From Bacteroidales bacterium (GTDB lineage Bacteria; Bacteroidota; Bacteroidia; Bacteroidales; DTU049): a stretch of DNA of 6,924 nucleotides. Under the pieces are notes generated by a model. That model saw only the letters and a list, made by a program, of their open reading frames with translations, searched no databases and was not told the origin of the DNA. Positions within the stretch are counted from its first letter, which is position 1. Each line of letters begins with the position of its first letter. Below, piece after piece: positions 1-6,840 of this stretch. Location of the stretch: assembly GCA_030017935.1 (NCBI GenBank), contig JASEGF010000109.1, positions 1 to 6,924 of the forward strand, given 5' to 3'. The position numbers and the translations under genes are program-made.

Positions 1-15
1 ACAATAAACGTTATA

Positions 16-29
16 GAACCCCTTTTTTT
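16..29 (+). terminator. Possible right half of an upstream terminator, cut by the window edge
   Basis: GAACCCC followed by seven T residues looks like the descending arm and T-tract of an intrinsic terminator, and it resembles the descending arm GAACCCTTT of the terminator at the other end of this operon. The matching GGGGTTC arm is not in the window. It would have to lie just before base 1, giving a loop of at least 15 nt. This is a guess from half a structure. Confidence 0.2.
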
Positions 30-105
30 ATATCTAATTTCTTTATTATTAAGTCTATATATTGAATTTTTTTATTTGTTTTTTTTATCAATTGGTATAC
101 TATGG

Positions 106-129
106 AAACTTTTTTTAATAAAAAAGTTT
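106..129. promoter_or_regulatory. Palindrome upstream of tetR, candidate operator
   Basis: AAACTTTTTT (106-115) and AAAAAAGTTT (120-129) are perfect 10-bp inverted arms around the 4-nt centre TAAT. The right arm overlaps the place where the -33 box of the tetR promoter should be, 19 nt before its -7 box. TetR-family dimers bind palindromes placed like this in front of their own genes, so autorepression of the whole operon is the likely role. Each arm has only one G:C pair, so it would be a weak RNA hairpin, but the T-run at 127-132 means a terminator for an upstream gene cannot be excluded. Confidence 0.45.
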
Positions 130-157
130 TTTATGTGTAATCGTTTTTATAATTTTG
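127..157 (+). promoter_or_regulatory. Bacteroidota-type promoter of the efflux operon
   Basis: TAATTTTG at 150-157 matches the Bacteroidota -7 consensus TAnnTTTG exactly. The -33 position, 19 nt upstream, holds TTTT (127-130), three of four matches to TTTG. Transcription would start a few bases after 157, leaving a leader of roughly 10 nt before the ATG at 172. No other promoter-like match was noticed in the short gaps inside the operon, so this is probably its main promoter. Confidence 0.55.
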
Positions 158-171
158 CAAAAAATTTTTAA

Positions 172-813
172 ATGTCAATACCTGCTGAATTTATTCCTAA
201 GATAGCTCAAATGTTTACCAAATACGGTATTCGTAATATCACTATGGATTATATTGCTAGGGAAATTGGAGTTTCTAAAAAAACATTATACACTTGGGCA
301 CAATATAAAGAAGAATTATTATCATATATCATAGATTATATCTTAAATGTTGCTAATGATAATGAATGTGAAAATAATTTTAAGAAAAAGCCTCAAGATT
401 TTCATACAGCTGTAGATGCTATATTATATGTAATGGACAATTTAGCTCATATTACTCAAAATATCAATCCTATTTTCATATTAGAGTTAAATAAATTTTA
501 TCCACAATTAGCAATAAAACTAGATGATTTTCGTTATAAGCATATAAGAAAAAAAATAATGCAAAACATCGTCAGAGGCAAGGAAGAAGGGCTTTATAGA
601 TCTGATATAAACGAAGAAATTATTAGTTATTTTTATTTGGGATGGATAACTCAGTTTTCCAAAGAGAATATGCAAACAGTTTTTGAAAATAAATATTCAA
701 ATCAAGAAATTTTAAGAGAATTATACCTTTTTCATCTTAATGCATTGCTAAGTGATAAAGGTAGAGAATATTTGAAAGAAAAAATAACAAAGAACAAATA
801 TGAAAATGAGTAA
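172..813 (+). CDS. TetR/AcrR-family transcriptional regulator of the efflux operon
   Basis: This 213-residue protein has the size and layout of a TetR-family repressor. The N-terminal helix-turn-helix spans about residues 5-50, with the classic run T24-M25-D26..I28-A29..G33-V34-S35-K36-K37-T38-L39-Y40 and the following K46-E47-E48-L49. Residues from about 55 on are helical and divergent, as expected of a ligand-binding and dimer domain. In-frame TAA at 169-171 directly precedes the ATG, so the start cannot lie further upstream, and the HTH position fits M1. After L39-Y40 the usual aromatic phenylalanine of the family is an alanine (A43), next to W42. It is the first gene of the operon, its end overlaps the channel gene by 14 nt, and a palindrome sits over its promoter. 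Negative autoregulation relieved by a pump substrate is the likely mode. This is inferred; the ligand is unknown. Confidence 0.9.
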   Translation: MSIPAEFIPKIAQMFTKYGIRNITMDYIAREIGVSKKTLYTWAQYKEELLSYIIDYILNVANDNECENNFKKKPQDFHTAVDAILYVMDNLAHITQNINPIFILELNKFYPQLAIKLDDFRYKHIRKKIMQNIVRGKEEGLYRSDINEEIISYFYLGWITQFSKENMQTVFENKYSNQEILRELYLFHLNALLSDKGREYLKEKITKNKYENE

Positions 814-2143
814 AAAAAGAAAATTAGCTTTATTTATTTTTAGCCTATTAGTAGTTATAGATCCTTTGATAGGACAAAATGCTCCTATGCAATTATCTAT
901 AGAACAGGCTAGAAATATCGCTTTGCAGCAAAACAAAAGTATGCAAACTGCCTCGATGGACACAATCATTGCTAAACGTAGCAGATGGGAAACGATTTCT
1001 AATTATTTACCTAAAGCTACTGGTAGTGTAAATTGGTCTGATAATTTAGAACTGGCTACTGTTCTTTTGCCAGGAGTAATGATAGGACAACCAGGAGAGT
1101 ATATACCTGTACAATTCGGTATGGAATATCAGATGAGCTGGGCTATACAAGCTCAACAGGTAATATTTAGTGCTCCGTTAATAGTTGGTATTCAGCTATC
1201 TAATATTAGCAAAGATATGATGACAAAAACATATCAAAAAACTGAACAAGAGGTTATAGCTTCTGTAAATACTGTTTATGCAAGTGCGCTGATATTGAGT
1301 GAAAATATAAGCATCATTGATAGTAATATTAATAATCTGGCAAAAGTAAAAGAACAAACTAAAGCTATGTATGAGGTGGGTGTAGCTCAATCTACTGATG
1401 TAGATCAAATAGAATTGACTATTTTATCTTTAGAGAATGCTAAAAGAACCTTACAAAGAAATATTGATCTTTCCTATAGTATGCTAAGATTTCAATTAGG
1501 ATTAGATACTAATGTCATTTTTCAATTAACAACACCATTATCAGAAATGATAAATGAAGCTGAAGTACAATCTTTATTAAATACTTCTTTTGACGTTTAT
1601 CAGAATATAGATTATCAACTTATTGAAAAACAAAAAGAAATTGCTTTTTTGAATTTGAAAAAAGAAAAAGCTGACGCTTTGCCTACGATAGCAGCAGTTT
1701 ACACTTATTCAAAAGCAGGACAAGGTAATGAAATGAATGATTTGAGATGGTTCCCAACGTCTGTAGTTGGCTTATCTCTTTCAATTCCTATTTTAGCTGG
1801 TGGGCAGAATGGGGCACAGATAAGTAAAGCTAAACTACAATATCAAAAAGCTCAAGTCAATTTAGATATGGTTACAGAACAGCTCAAAATGCAAGAAAAT
1901 CAGCAAAAATATACTTTATCTAATGCCTATGACAATTACATTGCACAAAAGAAAAATATAGAATTATCGAAACGTATATACGATAATATAGAGAACAGAT
2001 ATTTGCAGGGAGTATCATCTAGCCTAGATCTCACACAGGCTAATTCTAACTATTTAACAGCTCAAAACAATTATCTAGCAGCTATTTTAGAGCTTTTGCA
2101 AGCTAAGTATCAATTAGAAAAAATTTACAATAATCAAAAATAA
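800..2143 (+). CDS. TolC-family outer-membrane efflux channel
   Basis: This 447-residue protein is the outer-membrane exit duct of a tripartite pump. A basic start (KKRK at 5-8) and hydrophobic stretch (9-24) form a signal peptide, probably cleaved near residues 25-28. The mature protein opens with the TolC-type segment LSIEQARNIALQQN. Two structural repeats are visible: Y191-x-x-G194-V with D and a long A/L/Q-rich helix, and Y401-x-x-G404-V with D and QANSNYLTAQNNYLAA. They are 210 residues apart, the internal duplication expected of the OEP family. The length is normal for Bacteroidota members and a little shorter than E. coli TolC. The ATG at 800 overlaps tetR by 14 nt; a second in-frame ATG at 806 (M3) would also keep the signal peptide. 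It ends with tandem TAA TAA, 9 nt before the adaptor gene. It resembles XepC of the P. gingivalis XepCAB pump in family and position. Confidence 0.93.
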   Translation: MKMSKKRKLALFIFSLLVVIDPLIGQNAPMQLSIEQARNIALQQNKSMQTASMDTIIAKRSRWETISNYLPKATGSVNWSDNLELATVLLPGVMIGQPGEYIPVQFGMEYQMSWAIQAQQVIFSAPLIVGIQLSNISKDMMTKTYQKTEQEVIASVNTVYASALILSENISIIDSNINNLAKVKEQTKAMYEVGVAQSTDVDQIELTILSLENAKRTLQRNIDLSYSMLRFQLGLDTNVIFQLTTPLSEMINEAEVQSLLNTSFDVYQNIDYQLIEKQKEIAFLNLKKEKADALPTIAAVYTYSKAGQGNEMNDLRWFPTSVVGLSLSIPILAGGQNGAQISKAKLQYQKAQVNLDMVTEQLKMQENQQKYTLSNAYDNYIAQKKNIELSKRIYDNIENRYLQGVSSSLDLTQANSNYLTAQNNYLAAILELLQAKYQLEKIYNNQK

Positions 2144-2152
2144 TAATTCAAT

Positions 2153-3202
2153 ATGAAAGCTACGAAATTCATGTTATTGGCCATGATAGGACTAGGAGTT
2201 ATACTCATCACAGGTTGTGGTCAAAATAAAAAAAATCAAGAACAACAAACTGATAAAGATCTTGTTGTAGAAGTCCAACCATTACAAAAGCATACACTTA
2301 GTAATGTCTTAGAATATACAGCTAATTTAGAAGCATGGGATAAAGTGGATTTAGCTCCAGCTTCGCCAGGTAGAATAATGAGCATTACAGTGGATGTAGG
2401 TGATCATGTGAAAGCAGAACAACTAGTAGTGCAGATGGATCCCACTCAGTATAACCAAGCTAGACTACAATATGTTCAATTACAAGTAGATTATAAAAGA
2501 ATGGACTCCTTAGTGAAAGTAGGTGCTATCTCTAGACAACAGTATGATCAAATAAAAACACAATATGATATTGCAAAAAATAATGTAGAATTTTTAGAGA
2601 AAAATGTCTTTTTGAAAGCTCCTTTTAATGGTGTAGTTACAGATAAATATTTCGAAGAAGGTGAATTGTTTTCTGGTACCCCAACTTCTAGAACTGGTAA
2701 GGCAGCTATAATTACTTTGCAACAATTAAATACCTTAAAAGCATATGTAGATGTCCCTGAAAGATATTATAGTGTTGTAAAGGTAAATACTCCTGTTGAG
2801 ATAAAAGTAGATGCAATTGGTGATAAAACCTTTAAAGGTAAAGTATCGAAAGTATTTCCTACTATTGATCCAGCTAGTAGAACATATAGAGTAGAAATAA
2901 AGATTGATAACCCAAGCGAAATACTGCGTCCAGGTATGTTTGCTAGAGTAACATTAGACATGGGTACAGCCGAAGCTTTAGCTGTCCCTTCAATAGCTGT
3001 AATAAAATTGCAAGGCACCAATAATTTTTATATCTTCAAAATTGAGAATAATATTGCTAAACAAGTATTTGTAGAACGAGGTAGGATCTTTGAAAACTAT
3101 ACTGAAATTATTTCTCCAAATATTAAAGAAGGTGACATGATAGTAGTAGTAGGTCAAGATAAATTATATGACGGTGCAAAAATAAAATTAGTAAATAATT
3201 AA
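2153..3202 (+). CDS. Periplasmic adaptor (membrane fusion) lipoprotein of the RND pump
   Basis: This 349-residue AcrA/HlyD-type adaptor links the permease to the TolC-type channel. The N-terminus is a lipoprotein signal with lipobox I19-T20-G21-C22, so C22 should be lipidated. The first lipoyl half-motif is at about 80-97 (VDVGDHVKAEQLVVQMDP). A short helical hairpin covers about 100-150 (rich in Q, Y, K and L). The second lipoyl half begins K155-A-P-F-N-G-V-V. The beta-barrel signature ASRTYRVEI followed by L258-R259-P260-G261-M262-F263 comes next. The membrane-proximal end closes with GQDKLYDGAKIKL. It is shorter than E. coli AcrA (397 residues), mostly because the hairpin is short. It lies 9 nt after the channel gene and 24 nt before the permease, with no terminator between. 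The equivalent in P. gingivalis would be XepA. Family assignment is firm; substrate is unknown. Confidence 0.94.
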   Translation: MKATKFMLLAMIGLGVILITGCGQNKKNQEQQTDKDLVVEVQPLQKHTLSNVLEYTANLEAWDKVDLAPASPGRIMSITVDVGDHVKAEQLVVQMDPTQYNQARLQYVQLQVDYKRMDSLVKVGAISRQQYDQIKTQYDIAKNNVEFLEKNVFLKAPFNGVVTDKYFEEGELFSGTPTSRTGKAAIITLQQLNTLKAYVDVPERYYSVVKVNTPVEIKVDAIGDKTFKGKVSKVFPTIDPASRTYRVEIKIDNPSEILRPGMFARVTLDMGTAEALAVPSIAVIKLQGTNNFYIFKIENNIAKQVFVERGRIFENYTEIISPNIKEGDMIVVVGQDKLYDGAKIKLVNN

Positions 3203-3226
3203 AAAATTTTATAAAAGAATTAAAAT

Positions 3227-6200
3227 ATGAAAATTTACGAAACTGCGGTATCAAAGCCTGTAACGACTACAATGATTTTTTTAGCTATCATTGTATTTGG
3301 TATTTATTCTATAATGAACTTAGCTATAGATTTTTTCCCAGAAATAGAATTACCAGCTATTACAGTAGTAACTGTATATCCGGGTGCTGATGCTGAAAAT
3401 GTAGAAGAAAAAATAACCAAACCCCTGGAGGATAGGCTCAGTGGTATAAATGATTTAGATAAAATAACCTCTCAGTCAAGAGATAATTTATCTATCATTA
3501 CTGTTGAGCTGCAATATGGTACTGATCTTAACGAAGCTGCCAACGATGTTAGAAATTTTATTGATATGGCAATGAATGTTTTACCTGACGGGGTAGAACG
3601 TCCCTCTGTATTCAAATTTTCTACTTCTCAAATGCCTATTATGATTTATGGTGTTGAGGCTCAACAAAATTATCCTGGATTAGGTAAATTATTAGAAGAT
3701 AATGTAGTAAATAATCTCAATCGTATTGATGGAGTAGCTTCTGTAATGGTAGGAGGAGCTCCAGAGAGAGTTGTTTATGCTGAAATAGAACCTAAAAAAT
3801 TAGAAGCTTATAACATTACTTTAGATCAATTAGCTAGAATTATTCAAGCAGAAAATCTAAACCTTCCTGTCGGTACTATAAAAACGACAGATATGGAATA
3901 TAAAGTAACTGCCGAGGGAGAATTTACTTCTAGTGATCAAATAAAAGATATTGTTATAGGTTTCCAAAATGGGCGAGTAGTTAAATTTGGTGATATAGCG
4001 GTTATTAGGGATAGTTTAAAAGATAAAACAGTTTATGAAAGTGTTAATGGAAGACAAGGTGTAAGATTGATGATAATGAAACAATCTAATGCCAATACTG
4101 TGCAGGTTGCTAATAAAACAAGAGAAGAACTGGATAACATTATGCAAAAAATGCCTTCTGATGTCAAGATGTACCCTATTTATGATTCATCTGAAAATAT
4201 TCTTAATTCTGTCAATAATTTAGTAGAAACTATCATATTTGCTTTTATCTTTGTTTCGCTGGTAGTTTTATTATTCTTTGGTAGATGGAGGTCTTCTATA
4301 GTGATACTTGTTACAATTCCTATAGCATTAATATCTGGTTTTATTTATCTATTTTTAGCTAATGATACATTAAATCTCATTTCTTTATCAGCTATTACAA
4401 TAGCGATAGGTATGGTAGTAGATGATGCTATTGTAGTTTTAGAAAATATTACTAAACATATAGAGAGGGGTAGTACGCCAAGAGAGGCATCAATAGCTGG
4501 TACTAATGAGGTATGGACGGCTGTGATTGCTTCTACAGTAGTAATAATAGTAGTATTTTTGCCTTTGACAATGCTCTCTGGCCTTACTGGTACAATATTT
4601 AGAAGTTTAGGATGGATAGTTTCTATTACTATTTCTGTTTCAACCTTAGCTGCTATTTCTATTACTCCTATGATGAGTGCGCATATGTTAAAAGGTAGAA
4701 ATATTTATGGCTCTGATGATGACAATAATAAAAAAAATACTGACAAGGGCTATAAATTATGGGCTTCTACTATAGGTAAGGCTCTAGATTGGTTAGATAA
4801 TACATATCAAAAACTTCTTACTTATGTCTTAAAATATAAAAAAATCACTTTAATTCTAGCTTTTGTATTATTTGTAGGTACTATGGCATTATTTCCTCTA
4901 CTTGGTACAGAATTTTTACCACAAGCAGATCAAGGCGTCGTAAATGCTAATATTTATTTGCAAACTGGATTGAAACTAGAGAATACAGAGCAATTTATTT
5001 CTAAGCTAGAGAAAATAGTCAATGAGCGTTATCCAGAAAAATATATTATGTCGTTTTCTGCAGGTACCTCTGAAGATGCGTCTATATCTGGAATGACAAG
5101 TTCTCAAGGGAGTAATGAAGTAGTTATGACTTTGAGACTTGTTGATAGAGAAGAACGTGAAAGGACAGTTTTTGAAATAGCTGAAGATTTTCGTAATGTT
5201 TTAGATACTATGCCCGAAGTTATCAAATATGACATAAATGCTGGTGGTGGTGGTGCCGCGATGGGTAATAATGTTGAAGTTCAAATTTTTGGACAAGATC
5301 TCGATAGTAGTATGAAAGTAGCTAATATTCTAAGAGATGAAATTAGTAAAATACCTGGTGCTCGTGATGTTATTATTAATAGGAAAAATGATCAACCTAC
5401 TTTTAAAATTTATTTTGATAGAGAAAAATTAACTAGATTAGGTCTTACTTCGGCTACTGTGAGCAATACTTTGAGAAATTACATTACTGGTTATACTGCT
5501 TCTAAATATCGTGAAGAAGGTAATGAATATGATGTAATAGTGAGATTAAATGATAGAGCTAGAAATGACATTGAATTGTTCAAAAATCTTATGATTTCTA
5601 CACCTACTGGCGCTAAAGTTAGTTTATCTGAAATTGCCAATATTGTAGAGGAATCTACACCACCAGAAATTGAACATGAAAATAAACAAAGAGTTATTAC
5701 TGTGTCAGCGAAACCAGAAAATATTTCTTTGGGTGAGCTAGGATCTTCTATTCAGAAACTAACTAGAAATATTGATTTGCCTAGAGGTGTAGATATTAAT
5801 GTGGGTGGTCGTTATGAGGATCAAATGGATTCTTTTAGAGATCTTTTATTACTATTACTTGTTTCTATTTTGCTTGTTTATATTTCTATGGCAGCACAAT
5901 TTGAATCATTGACAATGCCTTTACTTATTATTTTATCTATTCCTTTTGCTCTTTCTGGTGTGATTTTAGCCTTGCTAATAACTGGAAATACCTTAAGTGT
6001 GAATGCTATGTTAGGTGGAGTTATGCTAATAGGTATAGCGGTGAAGAATAGTATTATTTTAGTAGATTTCACAAATTTACTACGTGATAGAGGACTACGT
6101 TTGCATGATGCTGTCGTCCAAGCAGGTAGATCTCGTCTACGTCCAATTTTAATGACAGCTTCTACAACACTCCTTGGTATGCTACCTATGGCTCTAAGCA

Positions 6201-6409
6201 CAGGAGAAGGTAGTGAATTGTGGGCTCCTATTGGTATAGCTGTTATAGGTGGTCTTGTTTTCTCAACTCTTTTATCTTTAATAATAGTTCCTACGGCTTA
6301 TTATACTTTTATTCGCTCTGGTAGTAGAAAAAAAGAAATGATGCGTATGAGAAAACAATTCAGTTTCGTAGATAAAATTTTATTTAACAACAAAAATAAT
6401 AAATCATGA
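3227..6409 (+). CDS. RND-family (HAE-1/AcrB-type) proton-driven efflux permease
   Basis: This 1060-residue inner-membrane transporter is full length for the AcrB family. TM1 covers about 13-33. It is followed by a large periplasmic loop (34 to about 330), TM2-TM6 (about 334-485), a polar cytoplasmic loop (489-510), TM7 (about 540-560), a second periplasmic loop (to about 870) and TM8-TM12 (about 872-1028). The proton-relay residues are all present: G-M-V-V-D399-D400 in TM4, K940 in GIAVKNSIILVDF (TM10), then R970 and T977 in RLRPILMT. The pump therefore looks catalytically intact. The start MKIYETAVSKPVTTTM is typical of the family. The C-terminal tail after TM12 is about 30 residues and very basic. 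The stop codon overlaps the ATG of the next gene (ATGA), so the two are probably translated together. AcrB-like HAE-1 sequence suggests export of amphiphilic compounds such as drugs, dyes, detergents or bile salts, but specificity cannot be read here. P. gingivalis XepB would be the counterpart. Confidence 0.96.
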   Translation: MKIYETAVSKPVTTTMIFLAIIVFGIYSIMNLAIDFFPEIELPAITVVTVYPGADAENVEEKITKPLEDRLSGINDLDKITSQSRDNLSIITVELQYGTDLNEAANDVRNFIDMAMNVLPDGVERPSVFKFSTSQMPIMIYGVEAQQNYPGLGKLLEDNVVNNLNRIDGVASVMVGGAPERVVYAEIEPKKLEAYNITLDQLARIIQAENLNLPVGTIKTTDMEYKVTAEGEFTSSDQIKDIVIGFQNGRVVKFGDIAVIRDSLKDKTVYESVNGRQGVRLMIMKQSNANTVQVANKTREELDNIMQKMPSDVKMYPIYDSSENILNSVNNLVETIIFAFIFVSLVVLLFFGRWRSSIVILVTIPIALISGFIYLFLANDTLNLISLSAITIAIGMVVDDAIVVLENITKHIERGSTPREASIAGTNEVWTAVIASTVVIIVVFLPLTMLSGLTGTIFRSLGWIVSITISVSTLAAISITPMMSAHMLKGRNIYGSDDDNNKKNTDKGYKLWASTIGKALDWLDNTYQKLLTYVLKYKKITLILAFVLFVGTMALFPLLGTEFLPQADQGVVNANIYLQTGLKLENTEQFISKLEKIVNERYPEKYIMSFSAGTSEDASISGMTSSQGSNEVVMTLRLVDREERERTVFEIAEDFRNVLDTMPEVIKYDINAGGGGAAMGNNVEVQIFGQDLDSSMKVANILRDEISKIPGARDVIINRKNDQPTFKIYFDREKLTRLGLTSATVSNTLRNYITGYTASKYREEGNEYDVIVRLNDRARNDIELFKNLMISTPTGAKVSLSEIANIVEESTPPEIEHENKQRVITVSAKPENISLGELGSSIQKLTRNIDLPRGVDINVGGRYEDQMDSFRDLLLLLLVSILLVYISMAAQFESLTMPLLIILSIPFALSGVILALLITGNTLSVNAMLGGVMLIGIAVKNSIILVDFTNLLRDRGLRLHDAVVQAGRSRLRPILMTASTTLLGMLPMALSTGEGSELWAPIGIAVIGGLVFSTLLSLIIVPTAYYTFIRSGSRKKEMMRMRKQFSFVDKILFNNKNNKS

Positions 6410-6708
6410 AAGCTGTACTTTTAATTTATAATCAGTCTGTGGCTGAACAAATAAAATATCTTTTAGAACGTTTAGGAGTGAATGCTTATACTATGCTAGA
6501 TACTCTTAAGGGAAAAGGTAAAGTAGGAGAGCCTAGATTCGGTACTCATACTTGGCCAGAACTAAACTCAGCTATTTTAACAGTGATACCTGATGATCAA
6601 CTAGATAATGTGATGACTGCTATTAATAAAATTGATAAATTAAATGAAGAAGTTGGTATTAAAGCCTTTGCTTGGGATATCTTGAAGACTTCTGACGACA
6701 TTTCTTAA
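6406..6708 (+). CDS. PII-like small protein associated with the RND pump (PG0541-family-like)
   Basis: This 100-residue soluble protein has no signal peptide or membrane segment. By eye it follows the PII (GlnB) order: beta1 (2-8), alpha1 (11-23), beta2 ending in K35-G36-K37-G38 (GlnB KGFG), a loop (39-53), beta3 with V60-I61-P62-D63-D64 and D67 (GlnB VVPDD, then D), alpha2 (65-76) and a final strand G84-I-K-A-F-A-W-D-I. The segment between KG and PDD is about five residues shorter than in E. coli GlnB, and the RGAEY stretch with the uridylylated tyrosine is absent. The loop instead carries R44-F45-G46-T47-H48-T49-W50-P51. Its ATG lies in the stop of the permease gene (ATGA), so expression should be coupled to the pump. 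I recall similar proteins being called the PG0541 family, found beside XepCAB-type pumps in Bacteroidota; that name needs a database check. A sensor or regulator of the pump is inferred. Confidence 0.85.
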   Translation: MKAVLLIYNQSVAEQIKYLLERLGVNAYTMLDTLKGKGKVGEPRFGTHTWPELNSAILTVIPDDQLDNVMTAINKIDKLNEEVGIKAFAWDILKTSDDIS

Positions 6709-6736
6709 TTTTTTCTATAATTTATTTATTGTTTAA

Positions 6737-6764
6737 AAAGGGTTCAAAATTTTTTGAACCCTTT
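6737..6764. terminator. Intrinsic terminator of the efflux operon
   Basis: AAAGGGTTCAAAA (6737-6749) pairs perfectly with TTTTGAACCCTTT (6752-6764), a 13-bp stem with a very small loop; opening one or two A:T pairs gives a normal 4-6 nt loop. A T-rich tail TTTATTATTTAG overlaps its end. It begins 28 nt after the last stop codon. The 5' flank also has A residues, so it could work in both directions. Confidence 0.85.
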
Positions 6765-6798
6765 ATTATTTAGTCGACCCTTAAAAACGCAATAATCA

Positions 6799-6829
6799 TT
6801 TGATTGTTAATAACTTATTGATAATTTTT
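6799..6829 (+). promoter_or_regulatory. Bacteroidota-type promoter for the gene after the terminator
   Basis: TTTG (6799-6802) is an exact -33 box. Exactly 19 nt later TAATTTTT (6822-6829) matches TAnnTTTG in all but the last base. The next ATG, at 6841, is 11 nt beyond the -7 box, a short-leader layout like that of tetR (14 nt). Position after a terminator and ahead of an open frame supports a real promoter, though AT-rich DNA yields such matches easily. Confidence 0.45.
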
Positions 6830-6840
6830 TACTCAAAATA

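Noticed and set aside
748..969. Minus-strand open frame of 73 codons
   Set aside because: It lies antisense across the tetR-channel junction, has a Cys/Phe-rich composition typical of antisense reading of A-rich coding sequence, and has no promoter or family resemblance.
1196..1408. Minus-strand open frame of 70 codons
   Set aside because: It is fully inside the channel gene, whose own frame shows clear TolC-family repeats at this position.
2767..3021. Minus-strand open frame of 84 codons
   Set aside because: It is antisense to the beta-barrel region of the adaptor and has no recognisable motif.
3203..3226. AT-rich 24-nt gap between adaptor and permease as an internal promoter or terminator
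   Set aside because: It contains no hairpin and no TAnnTTTG match, only A/T-rich sequence usual before Bacteroidota start codons.
5878..6201. Minus-strand open frame of 107 codons
   Set aside because: It is antisense to the conserved TM8-TM11 part of the permease; constrained codons there leave the opposite frame open.
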